A stretch of 41,518 bases of DNA, taken from positions 1 to 41,518 of the forward strand of contig JALQYL010000007.1 of the NCBI GenBank assembly GCA_023254135.1, in the 5' to 3' direction. This stretch comes from Ilumatobacteraceae bacterium (GTDB taxonomy: Bacteria > Actinomycetota > Acidimicrobiia > Acidimicrobiales > Ilumatobacteraceae). The notes under the pieces were generated by a model. The model ran no database searches and was not told where the DNA came from. It saw only the letters and a program-made list of their open reading frames with translations. A program made the translations under genes and the position numbers. Of the stretch, positions 7,635-16,882 are shown one piece after another. The first letter of the stretch is position 1. Every line of letters starts with the position of its first letter.

Positions 7635-8591
7635 GTGACAATTCGCCTTGCCGTTCATGAAGCACAGTGGCTTCAACATGTTCAGGGCGTTGCGCGTTCC
7701 ATGCCTGGACTTGTTCCAGTCGTGAAGGGCAACGGCTACGGATTTCGTCGATGGAATCTCATGCCGCTTGCTGGTCAGTTGGCCACCGAGGTGGCAGTCG
7801 GAACCGTTTTTGAGGTGCGTGATGTTCCGTCAACAGTGACGCCCATTGTTCTCACACCCACACTGACACCGCCACCAAAGAACATGCCGTTGAACACGGT
7901 GCTCACCGTTGCGGGTCGTCATCACGTCGTTGCTCTCACCACCGCTGGCTGGCACGGCGACGTGATCGTGAAGTTGCAGTCGTCAACGCACCGTTTCGGA
8001 GTGGTGCCCACGGATCTTGAGCCGCTGCTCTCCGATATTGCCGATGCACAATTCACCATTCGCGGATTCGCCATTCATCCTGCAATTGAAGGTGACGAAG
8101 CTTCCCACCTGAAAGACATCACCAATTGGCTCGACCTCATCGATCCATCACTTCCCGTCTACGTGAGTCACCTTTCAACCGACGCATACGCCAAGTTGCG
8201 TTCTGATTTTCCTACGCGTGACTTTCGCATTCGATTGGGGACAACGTTGTGGCACGGCAACAAATCAATGATGCAATTGAGTGCCGACATTGTTGACCAT
8301 CACCCAATAGAAACGGGCTCAAAAGCCGGTTACAAGCAAGTGAAAGTGGATGGCCCTGGCGAAATTGTTCTCGTTGGTTGTGGAACCGCGCACGGTGTCA
8401 CTGTGCTTCCGGATGGTCGCAGTCCCTTTCATTACAAGCGTCAACGATTGAACTTGTTGGAAGCTCCGCACATGCACACATCAATGTTGTTCTTGTCTCG
8501 TGGTCGACCAATTCCAAGCATTGGGGAATGGATCGATGTGCAACAACCGCTGACGCGTGTGCAAGTGGATCTACTGCAGTGGGTGAAGTGA
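7635..8591 (+). CDS. Alanine-racemase-like PLP protein (fold type III)
   Basis: A 318-residue protein resembling alanine racemases. The PLP lysine is Lys31 in VPVVKGNGYGF, matching the VKxxAYG motif of the family. The run QSSTHRFG corresponds to the family's TGMxRxG stretch, and RLGTTLWHG to its RPGxxLYG segment. It is about 50 residues shorter than a canonical alanine racemase (near 370), and the C-terminal beta-domain that supplies the second catalytic Tyr is short or divergent, so racemase activity is uncertain. It starts 36 bases after mftF with its own -10 hexamer, so co-transcription is possible but not required. No mycofactocin role is known for such a protein. Confidence 0.75.
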   Translation: MTIRLAVHEAQWLQHVQGVARSMPGLVPVVKGNGYGFRRWNLMPLAGQLATEVAVGTVFEVRDVPSTVTPIVLTPTLTPPPKNMPLNTVLTVAGRHHVVALTTAGWHGDVIVKLQSSTHRFGVVPTDLEPLLSDIADAQFTIRGFAIHPAIEGDEASHLKDITNWLDLIDPSLPVYVSHLSTDAYAKLRSDFPTRDFRIRLGTTLWHGNKSMMQLSADIVDHHPIETGSKAGYKQVKVDGPGEIVLVGCGTAHGVTVLPDGRSPFHYKRQRLNLLEAPHMHTSMLFLSRGRPIPSIGEWIDVQQPLTRVQVDLLQWVK

Positions 8592-8598
8592 AGTACGT

Positions 8599-9492
8599 CT
8601 AGCGCGACAACGCTGCGCTGCGATTGAGCCCACGCCAACCGACTGCCGCGGCTCCGATGAGCGGACCTTCATCGGCGAGGCGTGCCGGCACGATACGCGC
8701 CTTTCGCGAGAATTCGAGCCCGCACAATTCGTCGAGGGTTCGTTGCGCCGAGTTGAAGAATGTGGCTCCAAATCCGAGAGCAACGCTTCCGCCCACACAC
8801 ACCAATTTCAAATCAAGCAAGTTGCAGACGGATGCAACACCACGCCCAACGAGACGACCAGTGCGCACCATGATTTCGTACGTGGGTTGTGTGGGAGGTC
8901 GACCCGTAATGGCCTCGATGGCAGGGCCCGACGCTTCGGCTTCCAGGCAACCTCGTCCGCCACACGTGCAACGGCGCCCGTTTGGTTCCACGATGACGTG
9001 CCCCACATGGCCAGCGTTGCCGCTTTCACCATCGAGCAATTGACCGTTCAGCACAATGCCGCCGCCCACTCCGGTGGACACCACCATCGCCATGAAGTTG
9101 TCCACTCCCTTGGCAGCGCCCAACCAACCCTCGGCCAGAGCCAGTGCCTTTGCGTCTCCGTCGCCGAATACGGGCAATCCAGTGTCGTGCGACAATCGGT
9201 CGCGCAACGGGAAATCACGCCACTGTGCAATGTTGAGAGGCGACACGGATTCAACGTTCCAGGTGATGGGGCCAGCACAACCCACGCCCACCACCGTGGG
9301 GCTTGAACCGTGGTGCTGCACGGCACGCACCATTTGCTGTTGCACGGCATCTGCCAGGTCTGCATAGAGCTCGTCGGCCGAATCACGATGGTCGACCAGA
9401 ACATTGATGCGGTCAATGAGTTCACCGGCGCGCGTCACAAGACCAACGGAGAACTTCGTTCCTCCGATGTCGATTGCCAGGGCCAGTTCCAT
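8599..9492 (-). CDS. ROK-family sugar kinase
   Basis: A 297-residue ROK protein. The ATP phosphate-1 motif is AIDIGGTKFSVGL at the N-terminus. The ROK zinc motif is CTCGGRGCLEAEASG, preceded by the metal-binding His in GHVGHVIVEPNG. The catalytic-base region NAGHVGH and the STGVGGGIVLNG loop are intact and there is no DNA-binding domain, so this is a kinase rather than a ROK repressor. Actinobacterial glucokinases belong to this group, but sugar specificity cannot be read with certainty. It converges with the upstream plus-strand gene, leaving only 7 bases between the stops. Confidence 0.85.
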   Translation of the reverse strand: MELALAIDIGGTKFSVGLVTRAGELIDRINVLVDHRDSADELYADLADAVQQQMVRAVQHHGSSPTVVGVGCAGPITWNVESVSPLNIAQWRDFPLRDRLSHDTGLPVFGDGDAKALALAEGWLGAAKGVDNFMAMVVSTGVGGGIVLNGQLLDGESGNAGHVGHVIVEPNGRRCTCGGRGCLEAEASGPAIEAITGRPPTQPTYEIMVRTGRLVGRGVASVCNLLDLKLVCVGGSVALGFGATFFNSAQRTLDELCGLEFSRKARIVPARLADEGPLIGAAAVGWRGLNRSAALSR

Positions 9493-9567
9493 AGGGGTCT
9501 AGTTTCGCAATTACGTCTCAGAAAATGCGTGCTTTCCCTAAGAATTTTCGGTCTGGAAACAATTCCG

Positions 9568-9573
9568 TACGAT
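9568..9573 (+). promoter_or_regulatory. Leaderless -10 (TACGAT) of ung
   Basis: TACGAT ends 6 bases before the ATG at 9580. This fixes the start at 9580 rather than at any of the in-frame ATGs further upstream. Confidence 0.6.
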
Positions 9574-9579
9574 GAACCA

Positions 9580-10245
9580 ATGGCCACTGACTGGGACACG
9601 TTGCGCGCAGAAGAGTCCCAGAAGCCTTATTTTCAGGCACTCCAGCAGTTCGTGCGCGAGGAACGTGCTCGATACCACGTGTATCCGCCCGAGCAACTCA
9701 CGTTTGCGGCACTCGACAACTGCCCGCTCGCGGCAACACGTGTGGTGATTCTCGGACAAGATCCGTACCACGGTCCGGGACAAGCACATGGTCTCTGCTT
9801 CTCTGTTCTCGATGGCACAATCACGCCACCATCGTTGCGCAACATTCTGAAAGAACTTCGCGATGACCTGGGAATAACGATTCCACAGAACGGCAATCTC
9901 TTGAAATGGGCACAACAAGGCGTGTTGTTGTTGAACACGACACTCACGGTGCGCGCCGGTGAAGCCGCCAGCCACGTTGGTCATGGATGGGAAACATTTA
10001 CCGACGAAGTGATTCGTACCGTGCAGGAGAAAGAGGAGCGATGCGTCTTCATCCTGTGGGGGGCGAACGCCCGCAAGAAGAAAACTCTCATTACCCGTAC
10101 GCACCATGTGATCATCGAGTCGGCACATCCATCGCCACTGTCGGCGCGACACGGCTTCTTCGGTAGTCGGCCGTTTTCCCGAGCAAACACGGCGCTTTCG
10201 GCCGCCGGATTGCCTGAGATTGACTGGTCGTTGTCGAACAGTTAG
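9580..10245 (+). CDS. ung: Uracil-DNA glycosylase, family 1
   Basis: A 221-residue family-1 uracil-DNA glycosylase that removes uracil from DNA in base excision repair. The water-activating loop GQDPYHG (59-65, Asp61 catalytic) is perfect; the LLLNTTLTVRAGEAASH stretch provides the uracil-binding Asn, and HPSPLSA is the minor-groove intercalation loop with the catalytic His. The ATG at 9580 was chosen because it follows the -10 hexamer by 6 bases and gives the normal family length. The stop (TAG) overlaps the stop of the convergent aguA within TTAG. Confidence 0.96.
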   Translation: MATDWDTLRAEESQKPYFQALQQFVREERARYHVYPPEQLTFAALDNCPLAATRVVILGQDPYHGPGQAHGLCFSVLDGTITPPSLRNILKELRDDLGITIPQNGNLLKWAQQGVLLLNTTLTVRAGEAASHVGHGWETFTDEVIRTVQEKEERCVFILWGANARKKKTLITRTHHVIIESAHPSPLSARHGFFGSRPFSRANTALSAAGLPEIDWSLSNS

Positions 10246-11270
10246 GCGATACCCAACATGGGCACCTGTTGGGTGATGCAATGAATGCCGCCACCGCCAA
10301 TTGCAAGAATGCGGCCCACGTTCAGTGGCACCATTTCGCGACCAGGAAAGTACTCACCGATGAGTTGCACCATGTCGTCGTCGGCTGGATGGCCACACAC
10401 CGGAATGAGAACAAAATCATTTCCCACATAGAAATTGAGATACGGAACCACGGCGCGACCATTCGGCGTGTCAACAAATGGCAACACCGGAATCACATCA
10501 ACTTCAAGTGGTCGACCGTTTGCAGCGATTGAACGACGTGCGACATCTTCATTTGCATTCATGCGAGCAAAGTCTTCTTCGGATGTATCTTCACAACCCT
10601 GCAACAACACATGACCCGGACGCGTGAATGCCGCAACATTGTCTACGTGGCCGTCGGTGTCGTCATCGAGTGCAAGGCCATACGGCAGCCACACCACATG
10701 AGACGCACCAAGAGTTTCAAACAACGTGCGCTCAATCTGTTGAGGCGACATGCTGGGGTTGCGATTGGGATGAAGCAAACACTGTTCGGTGGTGATGAGT
10801 GTTCCTGTTCCATCAACATTGATGGAACCACCTTCCAGCACCACCGGAATGCTTTCCACGGGGTCGTCCAGGTGTGCTGCCACTGCACGTGCGAGTTCGG
10901 CATCCTTGTTGAACGGCGTGAACTTCTGGCCCCAACCATTGAAAATGAAATCCATGGCCACTCGGTTGCCGGCCGCGTCGAACACGTAAATGGGCCCGGA
11001 ATCACGGGCCCATGAGTCATCAATGGGCATCTCCACTATTTCGACACCGTGACCACAGAGTTCCTGGGCGCGAGCCACATACGCAGGGTCCACCACCATG
11101 ATCACGGGTTCAAATCGCGCGACGGTATTTGCCACCAACGCATGTGCTTCCTCTGCTTCGGCAAAATGGTCGCCGTACATTTCCCGACGAGCGGGCCAAC
11201 ACACCACAGTGGCGGAATGTTCGGCATATTCCGCTGGCATGAGATACGACCTGTCACTCAACATCATCAT
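10242..11270 (-). CDS. aguA: Agmatine deiminase
   Basis: A 342-residue protein of the guanidine-modifying pentein fold. Signatures are DDSWARDSGP, the GWGQKF stretch, VLEGGSI and DDDTDGHVDN, and the nucleophilic Cys331 in GGGGIHCITQQVP near the C-terminus. It hydrolyses agmatine to N-carbamoylputrescine and ammonia. The gene directly follows aguB: the aguB TGA abuts three consecutive ATG codons. A GGGGAG ribosome-binding site lies only 3 bases before the first ATG, so the second or third ATG may be the real start. Together the two genes make putrescine from agmatine. Confidence 0.95.
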   Translation of the reverse strand: MMMLSDRSYLMPAEYAEHSATVVCWPARREMYGDHFAEAEEAHALVANTVARFEPVIMVVDPAYVARAQELCGHGVEIVEMPIDDSWARDSGPIYVFDAAGNRVAMDFIFNGWGQKFTPFNKDAELARAVAAHLDDPVESIPVVLEGGSINVDGTGTLITTEQCLLHPNRNPSMSPQQIERTLFETLGASHVVWLPYGLALDDDTDGHVDNVAAFTRPGHVLLQGCEDTSEEDFARMNANEDVARRSIAANGRPLEVDVIPVLPFVDTPNGRAVVPYLNFYVGNDFVLIPVCGHPADDDMVQLIGEYFPGREMVPLNVGRILAIGGGGIHCITQQVPMLGIA

Positions 11271-12161
11271 TCACTCCCCGGGTGAGCGGAAGTAGCTGTC
11301 CTTACCATCGAGCGTGAGCAACGACCCGTACAACTCCGGACGACGGTCGCGGAACAATCCCCATGAAGAACGCAACTGTGCCAACTTTTCTCGGTCAAAC
11401 TCTGCCACCAACACTTCTTCTGCATCACGTGTAGCTTCCGCCACCAGTGCACCCGTGTTGTCCGCGATGAATGAACTTCCGTAGAAGGTGATCTCATTGG
11501 CCACACCCACTTCACGTCCAATTCGATTGGCCGCCATGACCGGCACGAGGTTTGCGCCAGCATGACCTTGCATCACTCGCTGCCAGTGCTTCGAGGAATC
11601 CCACGAAGGATCCGGCGGTTCACTGCCGATTGCGGTGGGATACACAATGCATTCGGCGCCTTGCAATGCCATGGCGCGTGCCGCTTCGGGAAACCATTGA
11701 TCCCAGCAGATGCCAACGCCCACTCGACCATGCTTAGTTTCCCACACACGGAATCCCGTGTCGCCGGGACTGAAGTAGTACTTCTCCGTGTATCCGGGAC
11801 CATCAGGGATGTGACTCTTGCGGTAGATGCCCAAACGTGAGCCGTCAGCGTCCACCATGACCACGGTGTTGAACAATGCATTTCCTGCTCGTTCGTACAC
11901 GCTGAGCGGAAGTACAACATTGAGTTCCTTTGCAACATTCTGAAAATGCGCAACGGTTGAATTTTCGTCTAGCGGCGTGGCACGTTGTTGATGCTGTGGC
12001 AATTGGTCTTTACAGAAGTAGTGACCTTCAAACAATTCTGGAATAAGGATTATTCGTGCACCACGTTGCGCGGCTTCACGCACCAAACGTTCTGCACGAG
12101 CCACATTGTCTGCAACATCGTCCGACATGTGCATTTGGATTGCACCGAGAGAAAGTTTCAC
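11271..12161 (-). CDS. aguB: N-carbamoylputrescine amidohydrolase
   Basis: A 296-residue nitrilase-superfamily enzyme. The Glu-Lys-Cys triad is visible in ILIPELFEGHYFC (Glu), YRKSHIPDGPG (Lys) and GVGICWDQWFPE (Cys). It converts N-carbamoylputrescine to putrescine, CO2 and ammonia, the step after AguA, which is encoded immediately downstream. I place the start at the GTG at 12161 (MKLSLGAIQMHM) and not at the GTG two codons earlier, because a TAGAGT -10 hexamer ends exactly 6 bases before it. It is divergent from the TetR-type regulator gene. Confidence 0.95.
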   Translation of the reverse strand: MKLSLGAIQMHMSDDVADNVARAERLVREAAQRGARIILIPELFEGHYFCKDQLPQHQQRATPLDENSTVAHFQNVAKELNVVLPLSVYERAGNALFNTVVMVDADGSRLGIYRKSHIPDGPGYTEKYYFSPGDTGFRVWETKHGRVGVGICWDQWFPEAARAMALQGAECIVYPTAIGSEPPDPSWDSSKHWQRVMQGHAGANLVPVMAANRIGREVGVANEITFYGSSFIADNTGALVAEATRDAEEVLVAEFDREKLAQLRSSWGLFRDRRPELYGSLLTLDGKDSYFRSPGE

Positions 12162-12167
12162 GACCAC

Positions 12168-12173
12168 ACTCTA
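12168..12173 (-). promoter_or_regulatory. Leaderless -10 (TAGAGT) of aguB
   Basis: On the minus strand TAGAGT ends 6 bases before the GTG at 12161. It would drive aguB-aguA as a leaderless transcript and decides between two GTG starts 6 bases apart. Confidence 0.55.
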
Positions 12174-12213
12174 CGGACATGACAAATCCCGACTGCTGTG
12201 AAACAATCCCTAT

Positions 12214-13416
12214 ATGGCACTTGCGGTAAAACAATCCGAAAAATCACGCCAAACTGACCTCAAAGTGGCTCAAAGCGCCGCCCGTGCGGTGCGTACCGTT
12301 GGCGTGGACCAAATGGCTCTCACGCGAGTTGCCGCCGATGCCGGTTTCTCCAGTGGTGCCATTTATGCACGCTGCGATGACCGTTCCGAACTCGTTGTTC
12401 TTGCATGGGAGAAGAGTTTCTGGCCCATGCTCTCGGAAATTCTCACACTGCTCACCGATGCAGTGATCGAAAAAGACGAGGCAAAACTTACTCGCGTTTC
12501 CGAACTTTTCGTTCTTGCAAGTTCACCCGAAGCTGTTCCCGACATCGGTAGTGCAATGGAAGTCATCGTGGCTTCCCGTCGCGATGAAGTCATCGCTGAA
12601 GTCGTGCAACGAGACATCAATGGTTTGCTCGATGACCGCGGTGTTGGCCCTTCCACCGACGGTGCAGCTCGACAGGCAGTGGTGTCAGCAATTTGCACAC
12701 TGTTCGGCGCATCAATCCTGAATTCTGTGTTTCCTGGAGTGTCCAGTGACATGCCCCAGATTGACCCCACTGATCTATTGGAAACGTTCACGCGTGCACT
12801 TCGTAGCCCCGTGAAGCCAGGGCGTGCACATTCCCCGCTACCTGAGGCAACTCCCTATGTGTTCCCCACCACCAACGATGACATTCGAGACGCACTCATT
12901 TCTGCCAGCGAGTACGTCATTGCGCGCTCCGGTGTTCACCGCGCCACGGTGTCGCGCATCGCACGTCGTGCCGGAGTAAGCGTGGGTGCCATCTACGGTT
13001 TGTACGAGAACAAGGAATCGTTGGTGAGCGATTGCCTTGAAGTGCTCTTTCCGCCGCAATCACGACGTGAAGCAGGTGAATGGTCCACTGTGTTTACGTC
13101 CACGGATCAACGCGCAGCAGTCACCGACATTCTTGCCAACTACATGTCTCCATCATTTGAACAGTGGCGCCGTTTCCGTCTGGAGAGTTTGATTGCAGCA
13201 CGCCATTCCATGCCGGTGGCTCTGCAACTTTCTGCGTATGCAGCACAAACGCGCGCGGCACTTCTGAAAGCCGCGGCAAAGGCTCCCGCTACCGCCAGCA
13301 TTCGCCCATCAAACAGTCTTGCTGCACGCTCGTCGGTTCTTGGTCTGTCAATTTTCGAGATAGTGGACCCAAGTATCCGACAGCTTGATTGGCGTTGGAT
13401 TCCTCTTTCGGCATAG
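12214..13416 (+). CDS. Regulator with two TetR-type DNA-binding units
   Basis: A 400-residue protein holding two TetR-like helix-turn-helix units in one chain. The first is at about residues 15-65 (ALTRVAADAGFSSGAIYARC) and the second at about 220-275 (ATVSRIARRAGVSVGAIYGLY). Each is followed by a helical stretch that would be a ligand-binding domain. Normal TetR regulators are about 200 residues and dimerise, so this chain looks like a covalent tandem. It lies divergent from aguB, 52 bases from that start, and upstream of an amidase gene; either could be a target. No effector can be proposed. No ribosome-binding site or leaderless -10 is clear. Confidence 0.85.
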   Translation: MALAVKQSEKSRQTDLKVAQSAARAVRTVGVDQMALTRVAADAGFSSGAIYARCDDRSELVVLAWEKSFWPMLSEILTLLTDAVIEKDEAKLTRVSELFVLASSPEAVPDIGSAMEVIVASRRDEVIAEVVQRDINGLLDDRGVGPSTDGAARQAVVSAICTLFGASILNSVFPGVSSDMPQIDPTDLLETFTRALRSPVKPGRAHSPLPEATPYVFPTTNDDIRDALISASEYVIARSGVHRATVSRIARRAGVSVGAIYGLYENKESLVSDCLEVLFPPQSRREAGEWSTVFTSTDQRAAVTDILANYMSPSFEQWRRFRLESLIAARHSMPVALQLSAYAAQTRAALLKAAAKAPATASIRPSNSLAARSSVLGLSIFEIVDPSIRQLDWRWIPLSA

Positions 13417-13425
13417 AGCCAGTTC

Positions 13426-13431
13426 TAGGGT
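13426..13431 (+). promoter_or_regulatory. Leaderless -10 (TAGGGT) of the amidase gene
   Basis: TAGGGT ends 6 bases before the ATG at 13438. It means the amidase has its own promoter although the regulator gene ends only 21 bases upstream. Confidence 0.55.
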
Positions 13432-13437
13432 GGGCAC

Positions 13438-14790
13438 ATGCTCGCTGAACTCGCATCAAAAGTCCGTTCCGGAGAAATCGATCCCGTTGATCTGGTCAAC
13501 GAGAGCCTGAAACGCATTGAGGCAAGCAAGGAACTGAACGCCGTGGTGGCCATATATGCCGAAGAGGCACTCGCCATAGCCAAGTCCCATTCTCGCACTG
13601 GTGCCGTGGCTGGCCTTCCGTTGCTGGTGAAGGACATGGCACGCGTAAAAGGTCACGTCACTGCTGCTGGCTCACGCTTGTACGCCGATGGTCCTGTCGA
13701 CGAGGTTGATGACACTGTTGTCGAGCGCTTGCGTGCCGAGGGCGCCATCGTGATTGGCCGTACCAACAGCCCCGAGTTCGGCGCAACTGCCTACACCTCG
13801 AATCTTTTGTTCGGCACAACTCGTAACCCATGGAACACCGAGAAATCACCCGGTGGGTCCAGTGGTGGGTCCGCAGCAGCGCTCGCTGCTGGACTTTCTC
13901 CCCTGGCAACAACTTCTGACGGCGGTGGAAGCGTGCGCGGCCCTGCGTCATGTTCTGGTCTGGTTGGCTACAAACCATCGATGGGCGCCATTGGGCGCAA
14001 TGTGCTGCCACGCTGGATCGAATTCTCCACCCAGGGCGCGTCGGGAAGCACTGTTGCAGACGTGTGGTACGAAGCGGGTGTCACATTGGGCGCAGCACGC
14101 GGAGACTTCTTGTCGGTACCTCGCACGGGTGTTGACCTTGCGCCACAAACACCCAAACGCGTGCTGGCGGTTCGTACATTCCGCACCGATGTCGACCCGG
14201 ACATTGAAGCCAATTTTGAAAAGACTCTCGATGCAATCGCAGCAAGTGGCACAGAAGTGGTGCGTATCGACTCACCGTCGAACAACGACACGTTCTGGGG
14301 ATGGTTCACCATTTCCACGGCGGAACTTGTGCAAAGTCTTCGACACGAAGAACATCGCTGGGACCAATTGAACGATTATGTGCAATCACAACTCACATTT
14401 GGACAACGCGTCACCATTGATCAATACATTGCTGCCCAACGCCTTCGTCATGAAGTGTCTGCTCGCTTTGATGATCTACTTGTGGGTGACACCGTGTTGG
14501 TCACACCAACGTGCAACGCACGCGTGTGGCCTGCAGAAGGTCCACTGCCCACTCGCGCGGGCAACACCGATGACATTGTGGGCGCAATGAACACTGTGGA
14601 CAGCAACTTCACGGGTCATCCGGCCGTGAGTGCACCCATGGGACTTGACGACAACGGCGTGCCATGTGGATTTCAAATCATCGCTCCTCGGTTCCGTGAT
14701 GGACTTGCGCTTGGTTTGGCTGCGCATCTGGAGAACATTCAACCCTGGCCATTGGTTGCTCCCGGCTTCACACCATTTGCACTTTCATAA
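13438..14790 (+). CDS. Amidase-signature hydrolase
   Basis: A 450-residue amidase-signature enzyme with the full Ser-cisSer-Lys triad: Lys65 ([12 protein letters not shown]), the cis-Ser in [14 protein letters not shown] (about Ser142) and the nucleophile Ser165 in SDGGGSVRG. The DGGGS variant and overall length resemble the 6-aminohexanoate-cyclic-dimer hydrolase group more than GatA, and no gatB or gatC is nearby, so a role in tRNA amidation is unlikely. It has no signal peptide and is probably cytoplasmic. The natural amide is unknown. The double TetR gene just upstream may control it. Confidence 0.88.
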   Translation: MLAELASKVRSGEIDPVDLVNESLKRIEASKELNAVVAIYAEEALAIAKSHSRTGAVAGLPLLVKDMARVKGHVTAAGSRLYADGPVDEVDDTVVERLRAEGAIVIGRTNSPEFGATAYTSNLLFGTTRNPWNTEKSPGGSSGGSAAALAAGLSPLATTSDGGGSVRGPASCSGLVGYKPSMGAIGRNVLPRWIEFSTQGASGSTVADVWYEAGVTLGAARGDFLSVPRTGVDLAPQTPKRVLAVRTFRTDVDPDIEANFEKTLDAIAASGTEVVRIDSPSNNDTFWGWFTISTAELVQSLRHEEHRWDQLNDYVQSQLTFGQRVTIDQYIAAQRLRHEVSARFDDLLVGDTVLVTPTCNARVWPAEGPLPTRAGNTDDIVGAMNTVDSNFTGHPAVSAPMGLDDNGVPCGFQIIAPRFRDGLALGLAAHLENIQPWPLVAPGFTPFALS

Positions 14791-14850
14791 CGGGCGACAC
14801 CACAGTGCAATGACACGTCACTAGCGTGGTCTCGTCGCACTGCGATATGT

Positions 14851-16878
14851 ATGAAGTTCATTGCCCCACTTACATTGGTTATCGCTACATGCGTGGGCGG
14901 TGCTGTGCGCGCAGAATCCACACCAGTCCCCTTTGTCGGCCCCGGGCTTGCTGCCACACCCGCACTTTCATCTGTGACGGCCGGAGAAGCACACACGTGC
15001 GTGGTGCGCAACGAGAATGCATGGTGCACGGGAGCCAACGCCGCGGGTCAACTGGGTAACGGCACGTTCGTGCGTACCACGGCATTTGCAGAATCGCTGA
15101 TGACACGGGTTCGTAGTGTTGTCGCCGGTGGTAACACCACATGCGCCATCCGTGTCGACGAAACTCTGTGGTGTTGGGGATCCATCGACACCTCACTTGA
15201 TGCATCGGCACGAGTGGTGCGCACCAATACCCCCACACCCACGCAAATTTCTCTCAACCAGGTGCGCAGCATTGCTGTTGGGCCGTACCACTCGTGCGCT
15301 CTTCAAAGTGACGGCCTGTTGTGGTGCTGGGGCAAGAACCGCTACGGGCAATTGGGCAACAACAGCACGTTCGACAGTGTGATTCCCATGCCAGTGTCGG
15401 AGCACCGCTTTACAGCTGTAGCGGTGGGTACTGACCACACGTGCGCCATCGACACACAACAGGTCGTGTGGTGCTGGGGCGTGAATGCCCAACACCGTCT
15501 TGGTCTTCCTGGCACGTCATCTCGTCTTGTTCCCACTCGGGTACCAAGGGTGAGGGCCACATTCATTGACGCAGGTGATGCATTCACGTGCATCATGAAT
15601 GGCTCGAAGAAAGTGCAGTGCTGGGGGCGCAACCAATACGGACAATTGGGCGCAACCTCTGGAAAGCCGCGTGTCGCCCCCACCACGGTGTCAGTGAAAA
15701 ACGCATTATCCCTTTCCGTCGGGTCAGAATTTGCCTGCGCCACCACACAAGCGGCCACCACGTGGTGTTGGGGTCGCAATCGATTCGGACAATTGGCGAA
15801 TGGTTCAAACATTGCGAAGTCGAAACCACAAAAGGTGTACACCACGAATTCCATGGGAACCATCTCGTCGTTGACCACTGGTGTATCCCATGCCTGCGGA
15901 ATCAACCCCACTAGTTCGGCAATGTGGTGCTGGGGATTGGGCACCTCAGGTCAATTGGGAGACAGCGCAAGTTCAAACCGCACACGCGGCACCATCGTGT
16001 GGCAAAACGGCGTGCAACTGAACTCAATTGGCACCGACTCGTCCGCCCGACTCGTTGTCACTGGCGATATTTCATGTGATGCAGCGCGACGCACCACATA
16101 CGGAACTGGTGCCGCCGGTGCACAGTGCGGAACCGAGACAACAGCGACACTCGCCGAAACCATCAACCCGGATGCCGTATTGGCATTGGGTGACCTGCAA
16201 TACGAGGGAGCGTCAAGCAGCGACTTCCGTACCTTCTATGACCCCACGTGGGGCCGATTGAAAGCAAAAACGTATCCACTGCGCGGTAACCACGAATATG
16301 TCACCAATGGTGCCGCCGGATACGTGGGCTACTTCGGACCATTGTCCCCGTCGTATTGGATCGCCAACGCTGGAAGTTGGCGCATCATTGCTGTCGATTC
16401 ATGGTGTCAGGGGCTGTTGTTCGCGGGGTGTTCTGCAACATCTCCGCAAACGCAGTGGCTCACTGCACAATTGCAGCGCGCTCACGAAGAAGGACGTTGC
16501 ACGTTGGTCGCTATGCACCACCCATTCGTTTCCAGCGGCCCGTACGCCACGTCCACAGTGCAATATTTGTGGAAGGCGGCCGTTGCGGGTGGAGCAGACC
16601 TCGTGGTGACGGGGCACGATCACCACTACGAACGTTTCGTGCCACTTACTGAAGCCGGTGACATTGCCACCACAGGCGGTACTCCACTCATCATCGCTGG
16701 ACTAGGCGGTGCACCCACATATGCCCTGCGAGAAACTGCTGCTGGCAGTGTGACCACCGACAATCGCCAACATGGAGTGGTGTCACTCACTCTCACACCA
16801 AACGGATTCACTTCGGAATTGGTGAGCGCAGCAGACGGCATTGCATCCGACACCTTCACGTCACCGTGTACGCCGTGA
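14851..16878 (+). CDS. Secreted RCC1-repeat and metallophosphoesterase fusion protein
   Basis: A 675-residue exported protein. It has a signal peptide (hydrophobic run after MKF, cut near VRAES), then about seven RCC1-type blades at roughly residues 45-390 with a repeated CWG followed by GQLG pattern (WCWGKNRYGQLGN, CWGRNQYGQLGA). Each blade carries a pair of cysteines, one before and one in the CWG, suggesting one disulfide per blade. From about 400 a purple-acid-phosphatase-like calcineurin fold follows: VVTGDIS, ALGDLQYEG, RGNHEY (near 477), AMHHPF and TGHDHHYERF (near 589), a complete dimetal site. The beta-propeller may bind a surface ligand and place the phosphatase. A possible TAGCGT -10 lies 23 bases before the ATG. 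Confidence 0.88.
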   Translation: MKFIAPLTLVIATCVGGAVRAESTPVPFVGPGLAATPALSSVTAGEAHTCVVRNENAWCTGANAAGQLGNGTFVRTTAFAESLMTRVRSVVAGGNTTCAIRVDETLWCWGSIDTSLDASARVVRTNTPTPTQISLNQVRSIAVGPYHSCALQSDGLLWCWGKNRYGQLGNNSTFDSVIPMPVSEHRFTAVAVGTDHTCAIDTQQVVWCWGVNAQHRLGLPGTSSRLVPTRVPRVRATFIDAGDAFTCIMNGSKKVQCWGRNQYGQLGATSGKPRVAPTTVSVKNALSLSVGSEFACATTQAATTWCWGRNRFGQLANGSNIAKSKPQKVYTTNSMGTISSLTTGVSHACGINPTSSAMWCWGLGTSGQLGDSASSNRTRGTIVWQNGVQLNSIGTDSSARLVVTGDISCDAARRTTYGTGAAGAQCGTETTATLAETINPDAVLALGDLQYEGASSSDFRTFYDPTWGRLKAKTYPLRGNHEYVTNGAAGYVGYFGPLSPSYWIANAGSWRIIAVDSWCQGLLFAGCSATSPQTQWLTAQLQRAHEEGRCTLVAMHHPFVSSGPYATSTVQYLWKAAVAGGADLVVTGHDHHYERFVPLTEAGDIATTGGTPLIIAGLGGAPTYALRETAAGSVTTDNRQHGVVSLTLTPNGFTSELVSAADGIASDTFTSPCTP

Positions 16879-16882
16879 CGCG

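Noticed and set aside
14791-14850. CAGTGC and GCACTG arms in the gap before the RCC1 gene as a terminator or operator
   Set aside because: The 6-base arms are about 28 bases apart with no T-run after them; this could be chance.
15342-15944. Minus-strand open frame of 200 codons inside the RCC1 gene, with repeated PQHH and RPQH runs
   Set aside because: The repeats mirror the CWG codons of the RCC1 blades on the other strand.
15000-15990. Regularly spaced similar segments that could be taken for a repeat array or CRISPR
   Set aside because: They are degenerate, in frame and encode protein blades; there are no identical direct repeats with unique spacers.
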